32,343 bases of DNA from Candidatus Iainarchaeum sp. (GCA_020053055.1 JAGVNX010000055.1:1-32343); one strand, 5' to 3'. Shown: positions 8,629 through 16,924, counted from the stretch's first letter. The notes: generated by a model from the letters alone, not told the origin. Made by a program: numbers and translations.

Positions 8629-9669
8629 ATGGGAATTTATGTTGATGGGGTAATAGCGTCTTTTAAAAAGTCCCTGAATTGGCATCTGCTGTTTTGCTTT
8701 TTGTTAGTAGCTATTCTTGCAGCTGTTGTTTCCGGAATAGTTTTTGTTGTTTTTGGTTTAATCGGAATTTTTTTGGTTTCAGGAATCTTGGGAATTGACC
8801 TTTTGAAATTGTTTTTTGATGCGCTCGCCAGCAATCCAGCTGCAACAGCATCTGCAATGCAGTTGATTTCGGCAGTTTCAAATCCGGCTGTTTTAACAAA
8901 TCTGGCAATTGCAATTTTTGCATTGCTTGTGGTTTTTATAATTGTTTCTGTTTTTGTATGCTCTTTTTTTGAAGCAATTTCTTATTTTCTGGCAAGGCAA
9001 TTTCTTAACGGCAACAAAGGCGATTTGGGAGAAGCCTTTTCAAATGCTGGCAAAAAATTCATTTCCCTTTTCGGGGCAAGGATATTAGTTGGAATTTTGA
9101 TTTTGATTTTGGCATTAATCATTTTTTCCCCTGTTTTAATTGCGTTGCCAGGCATTATTCAAAGCCTGCCAGCGATTTTGCTGGCTTCATCTGCTCAGGG
9201 AGCAGCAGCTGCTTCTGCTATTCTTCCTTTAGTTGGTTTTTTGCTGATGTTTATTGGATTGCTGATGGTGTTTGCAATAATACTGTTCCTGCTTTCGCCT
9301 TATCTTGTTGTAATAGGGCCAATTGCTGTTTTTGAGAATGAAAGCCCATTTGGCACGATTAAAAGGGCGATTGAAATTACACAGGGAAAATACCTGCATT
9401 CGCTTGCCTTCAATTTTCTTTTCGGGATTATTTTGATGATAATTGTACTTTGTTATTCTGCATTAATGGCGGTTTTTGGTTTTGCCTCTGTTTTTGTGAT
9501 TTTGGCAATTTTGCTGATTGTTCCCAGGCTAATAATTGAATTGGTTTTTTCATCCTGGCTCAGCGCATGGGCAAACATGGCGTATGTAAAGCTTTATGAA
9601 ATAAATTCTGGTTCAGCATCAAGCCCTGCTTCAAAAAAGAATTCTTATGTTGGCTTGGTTGTGAAATAA
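8629..9669 (+). CDS. Multi-TM membrane protein, glycerophosphodiester-phosphodiesterase-membrane-domain/DUF-like
   Basis: Six or more hydrophobic segments; PIAVFENESPFGTIKRAIEITQGK motif. ORF track start 8605; ATG at 8629 (MGIYVDGV) preferred. Confidence 0.7.
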   Translation: MGIYVDGVIASFKKSLNWHLLFCFLLVAILAAVVSGIVFVVFGLIGIFLVSGILGIDLLKLFFDALASNPAATASAMQLISAVSNPAVLTNLAIAIFALLVVFIIVSVFVCSFFEAISYFLARQFLNGNKGDLGEAFSNAGKKFISLFGARILVGILILILALIIFSPVLIALPGIIQSLPAILLASSAQGAAAASAILPLVGFLLMFIGLLMVFAIILFLLSPYLVVIGPIAVFENESPFGTIKRAIEITQGKYLHSLAFNFLFGIILMIIVLCYSALMAVFGFASVFVILAILLIVPRLIIELVFSSWLSAWANMAYVKLYEINSGSASSPASKKNSYVGLVVK

Positions 9670-9737
9670 AAAACAATTTTTTTCTTGTTTTAAATTTTCT
9701 GCGGGCTAATCTTAAATTTGTGCAGCAAAATTGTTTT

Positions 9738-9772
9738 TTCCCAAGGCTTTTTGCAATGGCAAAAAGGCTTTT
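9738..9772 (-). repeat. Palindromic repeat family, copy A (tRNA-Gly trailer)
   Basis: Minus: AAAAGCCTTTTTGCCATTGCAAAAAGCCTTGGGAAAA, abuts the tRNA 3' end; similarity continues to TTGCTGC-CAA. Confidence 0.75.
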
Positions 9773-9933
9773 GCGGGTGCCGGGAATTGAACCCGGGCCA
9801 CGACCTCGTTGCATTTCATCAGCAGAGAATAATTAATGAAAATTGCGCAGCAATTTTCCTCTTTTCCCAAGGCTTTTCTCTTTAGAGAAAAGGCTTTGGC
9901 AAGGTCGAATCATAGCCACTAGACCACACCCGC
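9773..9933 (-). tRNA. tRNA-Gly(GCC) with 90-nt canonical 37/38 intron (9807..9896)
   Basis: Minus GCGGGTG-TG-GTCT-AGTGGCTA-TGAT-T-CGACC-TTGCCA[90 nt]A-GGTCG-TGGC-CCGGG-TTCAATT-CCCGG-CACCCGC; BHB central helix TTGC/GCAA with bulges CAA and CGA. Confidence 0.93.
9845..9896 (-). repeat. Palindromic repeat family, copy B (inside tRNA intron)
   Basis: Minus: AAGCCTTTTCTCTAAAGAGAAAAGCCTTGGGAAAAGAGGAAAATTGCTGCGC. Confidence 0.75.
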
Positions 9934-9939
9934 ACTGCC

Positions 9940-10000
9940 CTTTTCTTTCTTTTTGCAAAAAAGAAAGAAAAGTGTAAGTTGCCCAAAAGAAAGAAAAAAT
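9940..10000. repeat. A/T hairpin element upstream of tRNA-Gly(GCC)
   Basis: Perfect 15-bp stem CTTTTCTTTCTTTTT-gca-AAAAAGAAAGAAAAG (9940..9972) followed by GTGTAAGTTGCCCAAAAGAAAGAAA. Confidence 0.8.
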
Positions 10001-10088
10001 ATTTTTTTCCAATGAAAAAAATCTTCTTTGGGCTTGATAAGAATTTATTGTTTTGGGAAGTGTTTTAAAACAATTGTGCTTGCTGAAA

Positions 10089-10754
10089 TTAATTTTGGTT
10101 TTCTATTTTTTTGATTATGCCAATAATTTCAAGCAGGTTTTTTGCAACAAAATCCGGTTTTTCTTTTTGCAGCTCTTTCAATTTTGAGGCCCCAGTCTTC
10201 CTGTAAATTGACACTATTTTCATCCCTGCTTTTTTTGCAGCGCGTACATCCATAACAGAATCTCCGATTACAAGGCATTCTTTTATTTTTGCCTTTAGTT
10301 TTTTTGCCAGCTTCAGCAGCATTTCCGGGTTTGGCTTTGCCCTGTAAACTTCTGAAAAAGAAATTGTCGCGCCAAATTTTTTGAATAATTTATGCGGGGT
10401 TGATTGCAACAGTGTTTCTCTGCTTGAGTTTGTCGCTATTCCCAGCTTGTATTTTTTGAGTTTTTTCAGTGCGGGAAAAGCGTCTTTGAAAACAATTTTT
10501 TTGCCTTTGATTGCGGCATAATAAATCTGCCTTCTTAGTTCCAAAAATTTTTCCAGTTCCAAATTCAAAGTTTTTTTTGCTTCGAGTTTTTTGTATATTT
10601 CTTCTGTGCTCAGGCGCATGCACTGCCATATTTTTTTCTTTTCAATTTTGCAGCCAAAAAGCCCGAACAATTTTACGAAAGATTCCGCATGATAGGGGAT
10701 TGTGTCAATTAGTGTTCCGTCCAAATCAAAAATAATTGCTTTTATTTTTTTCAT
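10089..10754 (-). CDS. HAD-superfamily hydrolase (phosphoglycolate phosphatase/beta-PGM-like)
   Basis: AIIFDLDGTLIDTIPYHAESF, LGIATNSSRETL, CLVIGDSVMDVRAAKKAGM. Confidence 0.88.
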   Translation of the reverse strand: MKKIKAIIFDLDGTLIDTIPYHAESFVKLFGLFGCKIEKKKIWQCMRLSTEEIYKKLEAKKTLNLELEKFLELRRQIYYAAIKGKKIVFKDAFPALKKLKKYKLGIATNSSRETLLQSTPHKLFKKFGATISFSEVYRAKPNPEMLLKLAKKLKAKIKECLVIGDSVMDVRAAKKAGMKIVSIYRKTGASKLKELQKEKPDFVAKNLLEIIGIIKKIENQN

Positions 10755-10865
10755 TCAAAACCACTTACTTTTTTTTGCTTTTTGCCTTTAAAATATGCCT
10801 TGCTGCAAGCAGCTGCATGCCGTAACAGGCATTATTGGTGCCAAAAAAAGATTCTTTTTGTTGGC

Positions 10866-11441
10866 TTAGTGGTGGCAACAAATTTGTGGCGCTGTGCAAT
10901 TATATTGGCCAATGTTAACCCCGCCAGTAACACTGCATATTGTAGGTGCTTGGCACGATCCGCCCATGTCTGCGCAAGTTGGCGTTGTTACTGGAGGCCT
11001 TGTTCCGTTTGCGCTTATTGTTGCTGTTTTTGCATAGGTGTCTATTGTGTATTGTATTGAAATGTCACCGCTGCTTGAGTATCCAGAGGCTAGTGTTCCT
11101 GTTATTTTTATTATCTGTCCGCTTGTTATTGGAATGCTGCAGCTGGGTTGTGTGCAGTCGTCATAGGGGGAGTTAACTATGAGGTTTGTGGGTGTGATTG
11201 CTGTCAGGGTTATGTTTTTTCCTGATGTGTTTTGGAGTTCTATTGTGTATATTGGTGGTGCGTCTGTTGTTACGTTGCTTGACCTTATTATGATGTCTCT
11301 TGTTGTGCTGTTGAAGTTTATGCTTTGTGTTGGCGTTGCCATTACAAAGAATAGCATTCCAGCTACCACTACTATGATTACCAGTGCCCAGCCATAAGTC
11401 ATCAGGTATTCCAGGCCTGCCTGGGCTTTGTTTTGGAGCAT
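10866..11441 (-). CDS. Class III signal peptide (archaeal pilin-like) secreted protein, Cys-rich C-terminus
   Basis: MLQNKAQAGLEYLMTYGWALVIIVVVAGMLFFVM; C-terminal CADMGGSCQAPTICSVTGGVNIGQYNCTAPQICC. Confidence 0.8.
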   Translation of the reverse strand: MLQNKAQAGLEYLMTYGWALVIIVVVAGMLFFVMATPTQSINFNSTTRDIIIRSSNVTTDAPPIYTIELQNTSGKNITLTAITPTNLIVNSPYDDCTQPSCSIPITSGQIIKITGTLASGYSSSGDISIQYTIDTYAKTATISANGTRPPVTTPTCADMGGSCQAPTICSVTGGVNIGQYNCTAPQICCHH

Positions 11442-11488
11442 TCAAGTATATTGTGCTTTGAGGTTTTTATTTCTAACTATTTCAGAAT

Positions 11489-11576
11489 GGGCCCGGTGAG
11501 AATTGGACTCACGGTCTCCACCTTTCCTAATAAAAAAATTGTAAGGGTGGCGTCATAACCACTAGACCACGGGCCC
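11489..11576 (-). tRNA. tRNA-Val(TAC) with 16-nt canonical intron (11524..11539)
   Basis: Minus GGGCCCG-TG-GTCT-AGTGGTTA-TGAC-G-CCACC-CTTACA[ATTTTTTTATTAGGAA]A-GGTGG-AGACC-GTGAG-TCCAATT-CTCAC-CGGGCCC; central pairing CTTA/TAGG. Confidence 0.88.
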
Positions 11577-11578
11577 TG

Positions 11579-11631
11579 CTTTTTCTTTTCTTTGCAAGAA
11601 AAAAAAATGCGGGTTGCCAAAAGAAAAGAAA
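11579..11631. repeat. A/T hairpin element upstream of tRNA-Val, related to 9940..10000
   Basis: CTTTTTCTTTTCTTTGCAAGAAAAAAAAATG then GGGTTGCCAAAAGAAAAGAAA. Confidence 0.6.
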
Positions 11632-11829
11632 CCTAAACTTTTGATAAACATTTTTCCTGCCAAAACAAAGAAAAGGCTTCTTTTTGGCAGAGTGTCTTTT
11701 TTGCCAAACCAATTTGCAGAACAATTGTTTCGCTGTTTCTCTGCTTGGCATCATGCTAAGGCGTTTTTTCCTAAAAAAAGCCTTAAGCAAATATTTAAAT
11801 ACAAATAATGCGTTATAAGATTAGGTGAT

Positions 11830-12255
11830 TTGGTGAGAGACGCATTTTTCAATGTTGGTTCGCAGAATTTTTATTTTATTAGGATTGTCGGCTCCTTGGC
11901 AATAATAATTGGTTTTGCACTTTTGATAAATTCCGTTATTAATGCCTCTGATTCCTGGCGCACATTAAAAGATTATCCTGTTTGCATGAACAGCATAAAC
12001 GCGGATTTGCCGGAGTATTCGCAGATGCGCTTGACTTACTGCCAACAGTCTTTTTATAATCTTACCGGAGTGCAATTGCAGACAAATTCCCCTTTGGGGA
12101 ATTCCCAGAGAGTCCAAGTGCTTTTGAATTCAATAATCAAGATTTGCCTTGGCATTGCAGTGATTTTCTTTGGAATCTGGCTTTATAAGCCATTTCCCAG
12201 GGCAGTAAAAGTCCAGCAATGGCCCCATAAGCTGCAGGCACATCACAAAAAATAA
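11830..12255 (+). CDS. Small membrane protein, two TM segments, unknown function
   Basis: TTG (or adjacent GTG) start after AGGTGAT; TATA-like ATATTTAAATA upstream; TM segments IVGSLAIIIGFALLI and IIKICLGIAVIFFGIWLY. Confidence 0.65.
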   Translation: MVRDAFFNVGSQNFYFIRIVGSLAIIIGFALLINSVINASDSWRTLKDYPVCMNSINADLPEYSQMRLTYCQQSFYNLTGVQLQTNSPLGNSQRVQVLLNSIIKICLGIAVIFFGIWLYKPFPRAVKVQQWPHKLQAHHKK

Positions 12256-12402
12256 AATCAATTATTTGATTCTTTTTTTTAAAATAGTTGGAATTGGCAA
12301 TTTTTTAATTGCCAGCCAGTTTTTTCTTTTTTCCAAACAATGTCAACCAAGGAAAAATTTTACGTGCATCAATTGCTTGGCATTTTTCCAGGGCTTTTGA
12401 AA

Positions 12403-12448
12403 GCCAACTTTTTCGGATCGCTCGCAAGCTCGCTTCCAAAAAGCTGGC
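12403..12448. repeat. Long hairpin in a convergent intergenic region
   Basis: GCCAACTTTTTCGGA ... TCCAAAAAGCTGGC, near-complementary arms around GCTCGCAAGCTCGC. Confidence 0.6.
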
Positions 12449-12484
12449 AAAAAACTTGAACGTGCGCGTCAAAAAGGCTTTTTT

Positions 12485-13819
12485 TTATGCAATTGTAACT
12501 ATTTTTACTTTTCCGCTGTTTTCAATTTTGCCTTTTTTTACTCCGACCAAATAATTGATATTGCCCTGTTCAGCAGCATCAACAAGCCGTTTTGTCACAA
12601 TGCCGTCAAAAACAATTGCTTTTGAATTTGGTGTTTCCTGCATTTCCTTCAGCATGTCCCTTACTTTGACTTCTTTTATTGTATTATTTTGTTCATCAAG
12701 GAACCTTGCGTTCAGGGAATCGTGCAATTGCTGCATTATCTGCCCAAATTTTTGCATTTCTTCCGGAGAAGCATCGCTTCTGGAATCCTCTATTTTTGGC
12801 AATGGCCTTGGTTCAAAATTGTTCTCAAAAAAATTTCTTTTTGGGCCAAACTCGCTGTTTCTTGGCGTGTGGTTGTCCCTGAAGGGGCGTCTTCCCCCCA
12901 AAGTTGGCCCCAATTCTTGCCGTCCCTTTGGGCTTCCAAATGGCCGTCTTTCAAATCTTCTTGGCCTTGGAGAAAATTCCCTGTTTTCAGAGTTCCTGTT
13001 GAAACTGAACATTGCGGCTGGGATTTTTTTGTTCAAGCTGAGCAGGATTTCTTTTCTCACTAATTCTTCAACTTCTTTTCCATCCGGGGCTTTGGCAATG
13101 AATTCTATGTTTGCAGTTTGAATCAATTGCCTTGCAATCATGTCCCCGCCTCTGTCTCCGTCCACAAAAACAGTGATGTGTTTTGTTCTGCTTAAATCAA
13201 CAATGCTTTGCGGGATTTTTGCCCCGTTCATTCCTATAACATTCTTAATGTTGCTTTTCAGGAGGTTCAAGGCATCTGCCCTGCCTTCAACAAGAATTAT
13301 TTCGCTGCTTGTTTCGGCTTCAGGCCCGGCTGACAGTTTTTCTTCGCCGAATTCCACTAGCCCTGCTGCCCGTTTTTCGCCGACAATTTCTTGTGCCAGT
13401 TCGTGGCTCTGCGGCATTTCTTCAGTTAGCTTTTGCAATAATTGTTTTGCCCTTTCGGCAAGGGCTGTTCTTTTGGTTGCCCTGCTGTCTTCAATTTTTT
13501 CTATTTCAAATTTTGATTCGTAGGGGCCGACTTTGTCAACGCTTTCAATGCTTGCCGCTAACATGGATGTTTTTACTGTATCCATGCTGCTTGGTGCAAT
13601 AAGATTGCCAATTGTTTTTCCCATTTGGATTTCCGAATTAACTTCAATTCTGCCGATTTTGCCTGATTGCTGCAATTCCTTTAAATCCATGTCTTCGCCT
13701 AACAATCCTTCGGATTGCCCAAAAATAGCGCCAATAATATCGTGCTTGTCAACTATTCCCTGAATTTCAAATTTTGCTTTGATTTCGTATTTAACAGTAT
13801 TTAAATATGTTTTAGCCAT
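12485..13819 (-). CDS. dnaG: Archaeal DnaG-type primase/exosome-associated protein
   Basis: YEIKAKFEIQGIVDKHDIIGAIFGQSEGLLGEDMDLKELQQSGKIGRIEV; Toprim EIILVEGRADALNLLKSNIKNVIGMNG ... VFVDGDRGGDMIARQL. Confidence 0.95.
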   Translation of the reverse strand: MAKTYLNTVKYEIKAKFEIQGIVDKHDIIGAIFGQSEGLLGEDMDLKELQQSGKIGRIEVNSEIQMGKTIGNLIAPSSMDTVKTSMLAASIESVDKVGPYESKFEIEKIEDSRATKRTALAERAKQLLQKLTEEMPQSHELAQEIVGEKRAAGLVEFGEEKLSAGPEAETSSEIILVEGRADALNLLKSNIKNVIGMNGAKIPQSIVDLSRTKHITVFVDGDRGGDMIARQLIQTANIEFIAKAPDGKEVEELVRKEILLSLNKKIPAAMFSFNRNSENREFSPRPRRFERRPFGSPKGRQELGPTLGGRRPFRDNHTPRNSEFGPKRNFFENNFEPRPLPKIEDSRSDASPEEMQKFGQIMQQLHDSLNARFLDEQNNTIKEVKVRDMLKEMQETPNSKAIVFDGIVTKRLVDAAEQGNINYLVGVKKGKIENSGKVKIVTIA

Positions 13820-13853
13820 TAAAAATCACTTCCATTATATAGAATTAGAGCAA

Positions 13854-14165
13854 TTATTGCCGGAGTTTTTCCAGAAAATCTTTTTCCAAAATGCTTATCC
13901 GAATTATTTTTCTGCTGCTTTTCAGCCCTTTTAAAATGCTGGCTTCAGCGTCAAATTTTTTTTTTAATTCCCGAACAATTTCGAGATTAGCCTTGTTTTC
14001 CCTTGGCTGGCTGCAAACCTTGATTTTAAGCTCTTTGCAACCCAATAATTCTGGATTGGAATTATTGCCGGCTAAAAACTTTTGGTTTTTAGCATCATTA
14101 AAGCCCGCAATCTCAAAGCGCGGGGCATTTGCAATTACTTTTGCATTGAAAACAAATTCCTGCAT
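13854..14165 (-). CDS. DUF167/UPF0235 (YggU-like) family protein
   Basis: ELKIKVCSQPRENKANLEIVRELKKKFDAEASILKGLKSSRKIIRI. Confidence 0.75.
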   Translation of the reverse strand: MQEFVFNAKVIANAPRFEIAGFNDAKNQKFLAGNNSNPELLGCKELKIKVCSQPRENKANLEIVRELKKKFDAEASILKGLKSSRKIIRISILEKDFLEKLRQ

Positions 14166-14313
14166 AAAACCATTTTTTTTAAACCCTAAAGGGATAAAAA
14201 CAATTTTTCAATGCGCGCTATCTGGCCCGCATTGTAATTGCTCTAATTCAATAAAAAAACAATCCATGGGAAGGCATATTAATATATTGCTTTTCGGGCT
14301 TTTACTAGTGGCT

Positions 14314-14718
14314 ATGACTCATTACACGAAAGGCGCAAACGCAGAAAGAGAGCTTATTCACCTGCTTTTTGGCAAGGGCTTCAGCGTAATCCGCACAGCT
14401 GGCAGCGGAAAAACCTCTTTGCCAGCCCCGGATATAATCGCCCTGAAGCCAACCAAGCAGCTTGCCTTTGAATGCAAAGCCTGGGCTTCAAATAATCTGT
14501 CAATTCCGCTCGCTTCAATGGAAGAATTTTTGTCCTGGTGCAACCGTGCAGGAATAGAAGCCATTATTGCCTGGAAATATCCAAGAGAAGGATGGTTTTT
14601 TTTAAAGCCCGGGGTTTTCCACAAAACAAGAAAATTTTATGCAATCTCCCACAAAGAAGCAGAAAGGCACAATCTCTACCTAGAAGTAATAACAGGCCTG
14701 CAATCACAATTAAAATGA
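14314..14718 (+). CDS. hjc: Holliday junction resolvase Hjc-like
   Basis: YTKGANAERELIHLLFGKGFSVIRTAGSGKTSLPAPDIIALKPTKQLAFECKAW; start at Met 14314 rather than the long ORF at 13891. Confidence 0.88.
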   Translation: MTHYTKGANAERELIHLLFGKGFSVIRTAGSGKTSLPAPDIIALKPTKQLAFECKAWASNNLSIPLASMEEFLSWCNRAGIEAIIAWKYPREGWFFLKPGVFHKTRKFYAISHKEAERHNLYLEVITGLQSQLK

Positions 14719-14816
14719 AAATCCGGAAAACAGGAAGAATTCTGGAGAGAAATATCCATGGCACTGCAGAAAGAAGGCGGGCAAAGCGCACTTCCTGAAA
14801 AGAAATAACTTTTTAA

Positions 14817-14857
14817 TATGTTCCAAATATGAAACATATGTTCCATTAATTTAATGG
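14817..14857 (+). promoter_or_regulatory. Putative operator/promoter of HTH-MNT/HEPN module
   Basis: TATGTTCC direct repeats 20 nt apart, GAAACATATGTTCC near-palindrome, CCATTAATTTAATGG palindrome overlapping the SD. Confidence 0.6.
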
Positions 14858-14864
14858 TGGTTCC

Positions 14865-15479
14865 TTGCGCCCGGTTCAGAAAATATTTGATTCTAAATCA
14901 AAAATTTTGCTCATGGAGGGGATTCTTAGCCGGCAGGCTGTTTTTTCGGTTTCCCAATTGTCAAGGCTTTGCAGCCTGCCAAAAGCCACTGTTTCAAGAA
15001 TAATAAAAGACTGGGAAGAAGGCGGCTTAATTTTGTCGCAGGAACAAGGCAGGAACAAGCTGGTAAGCATCAACCAGAATTTTTACCTTCTCCCGGAATT
15101 AAAAAGCATTTTTGAAAAAGCCAGGGATTTCCAAAAACCGCTTATTGACAGGCTTAAAACAATGCCAATAATAAAAAGCCGGAGCATAAAGGCAATTGTT
15201 GTTTTCGGCTCAAGAACAACGCAGGATTTTTCACACGCATCTGATTTGGATGTAATGATTGGCTTGGAAGACAAAAACAGCCCAATTGCAGAAAAAATCG
15301 CAGAGGCTTTTGTCCAAGCATCAATAGAAACTGGCATAACTTTTTCCCATGTTTTTTTGGATAAAAAAGAAATTAAAACGCGCTGGAAAGAAAAAGACGA
15401 ATTCATAAGGAACATTTTAGCAAAAGGAAAAATTCTGAAAGGGGGCAAATGGCTTGAACACTTACAGGCAGCACCTTGA
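14865..15479 (+). CDS. N-terminal winged-helix DNA-binding domain plus MNT-type nucleotidyltransferase (putative antitoxin)
   Basis: wHTH FSVSQLSRLCSLPKATVSRIIKDWEEGGLIL; NTase motif VVFGSRTTQDFSHASDLDVMIG; TTG start. Confidence 0.8.
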   Translation: MRPVQKIFDSKSKILLMEGILSRQAVFSVSQLSRLCSLPKATVSRIIKDWEEGGLILSQEQGRNKLVSINQNFYLLPELKSIFEKARDFQKPLIDRLKTMPIIKSRSIKAIVVFGSRTTQDFSHASDLDVMIGLEDKNSPIAEKIAEAFVQASIETGITFSHVFLDKKEIKTRWKEKDEFIRNILAKGKILKGGKWLEHLQAAP

Positions 15480-15822
15480 TTTGGCAAACGAAAGGTTTGA
15501 AGCTGCAGGAGAAAAGTTTTCTGAAGAAAAATTCCACACAGCGGCGCATTTATTTATCAATGCTGCAATCAATTACCACAATGCGCTTTGCCAGAAATTT
15601 TTGGCAAAAATCCCGAGCCACAAACAGCACTCTGACACGAGTTATTTCAGGGAACTGGCTGGATTTTTGGGAAACGATTCTGCAAAATACCAAAGCGCAT
15701 ACAAATTCCTTATTTCACACAAAAGCGAAGCGGATTATGGGATACAGCTTTCAATTTCAACAGCACAGCAAATCCAGCGCAAAGCCGAAACAATAAAAGA
15801 AATCGCAGAAGCGCTTTTGTAA
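15454..15822 (+). CDS. HEPN-domain-like protein (putative toxin partner)
   Basis: RFEAAGEKFSEEKFHTAAHLFINAAINYHNALCQKF...RELAGFLGNDSAKYQSAYKFLISHKSEADY; overlaps the MNT gene by 26 nt; TTG start. Confidence 0.65.
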   Translation: MNTYRQHLDLANERFEAAGEKFSEEKFHTAAHLFINAAINYHNALCQKFLAKIPSHKQHSDTSYFRELAGFLGNDSAKYQSAYKFLISHKSEADYGIQLSISTAQQIQRKAETIKEIAEALL

Positions 15823-15922
15823 CACGCCTGGCAGCGAAAACTTTTGGAGAGAAATCTTTCTTTGCCCCCTAATTCAATGGCTTTTTAATTCTTTTTTTGC
15901 ACAATTATTTTTGCTGATTTTT

Positions 15923-16069
15923 ATGAGAGTTCCTTTGGATGATGTCATTAATGAAGTCAAATTCAGGCTTGAAAACAACAAGGACGGCCTGCGCATAAAA
16001 ATCCTGCTGCAGGAAGCCCTGAAAGCGCTTGAAGATTATAGGCACTTGCTTGACCAAAAGAGAATGTGA
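15923..16069 (+). CDS. Small ORF, 48 aa, unknown
   Basis: MRVPLDDVINEVKFRLENNKDGLRIKILLQEALKALEDYRHLLDQKRM; amphipathic, plausible composition, between HEPN gene and convergent GTPase. Confidence 0.4.
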   Translation: MRVPLDDVINEVKFRLENNKDGLRIKILLQEALKALEDYRHLLDQKRM

Positions 16070-16092
16070 CAGCCAGATTTTTGGCAATCATT

Positions 16093-16866
16093 CTAAACTT
16101 TGATTTTTCCCCTTTGCCAGTCCTGAATTAGGGTTTTTGCTGTTGCCTGGGTATCTGGCAAACCGCCTTTCAACAGCTTGTTTTTTTTCATGGCAATTTG
16201 TTCCAATGCTTTTTCAGAATCTGCTTCTTCAATTCCAAAATTTTCTTTCAGCGAATTTGGGTTTTTTTGCAATAGCCATTGAATCAGCTGTAATGCTGTT
16301 GTTTCCGCGTCTTTCAGGCGCTCGGCGTTTTTCGCATTGACAAGCATTAATTCAAACTCGTTTTTTTGTGCAAAAGGAATTATGCCGGGGCTGTCAACAA
16401 GCATTATGTTTTCGCTGATTCTTACAAATTGCTGGCCTCTTGTAAAGCCTGCTTTTACAGCTGTTTTTGCCACTGACTTTCCGCGCAAAACATTGATAAT
16501 GCTGCTTTTTCCGGTATTTGGATAGCCAATAATTCCGACAACAGATTTTTTTCCGCAAATCGCTTTTCCTATTGCTTCACGCAGTTTTCTCACTCCGTCC
16601 CTTTTCTTTGCGCTTAAAAAAACGCAGGGCGCGATTTTTTCCAAGATTTTTTTTTCCTTGAACAGGGTTTCCCTTGTTGACAAATCGCTTTTGTTCAGGA
16701 CAAAAACTAGTTTTTTTCCGGAATTCAAAATTTTTTTTTCAATTCCAAAGTTTCTTGTCAGTTCGGGAAATCGTGCATCAAGCACTTCCAATAGCAAATT
16801 GCTTTCCTGTATTATCCTGAAAATCCGCGAAAAAAAACCCCGTTGCACGCAATTCCCCCCAATCAT
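16093..16866 (-). CDS. Circularly permuted YlqF/MJ1464-type GTPase
   Basis: VFVLNKSDLS (G4) precedes GYPNTGKSSIINVLRGKS (G1) and VDSPGII (G3). Track start 17085 unlikely; Met 16866 or GTG 16848 downstream of TATATAA. Confidence 0.85.
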   Translation of the reverse strand: MIGGNCVQRGFFSRIFRIIQESNLLLEVLDARFPELTRNFGIEKKILNSGKKLVFVLNKSDLSTRETLFKEKKILEKIAPCVFLSAKKRDGVRKLREAIGKAICGKKSVVGIIGYPNTGKSSIINVLRGKSVAKTAVKAGFTRGQQFVRISENIMLVDSPGIIPFAQKNEFELMLVNAKNAERLKDAETTALQLIQWLLQKNPNSLKENFGIEEADSEKALEQIAMKKNKLLKGGLPDTQATAKTLIQDWQRGKIKV

Positions 16867-16924
16867 TTGAAAAAAACAATTATATATTTGTTTAGTGCTT
16901 ATATATTTCAATTGGTGGTCTTTT

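Noticed and set aside
9807-9896. Box C/D sRNA inside the tRNA-Gly intron (CTGATGA present)
   Set aside because: C- and D-box-like motifs overlap and are not in a proper C-D'-C'-D order; no kink-turn stem visible
13891-14313. N-terminal extension of the Hjc ORF to 13891
   Set aside because: Antisense to the DUF167 gene and hydrophobic nonsense composition; Hjc similarity begins at MTHYTKGANAER
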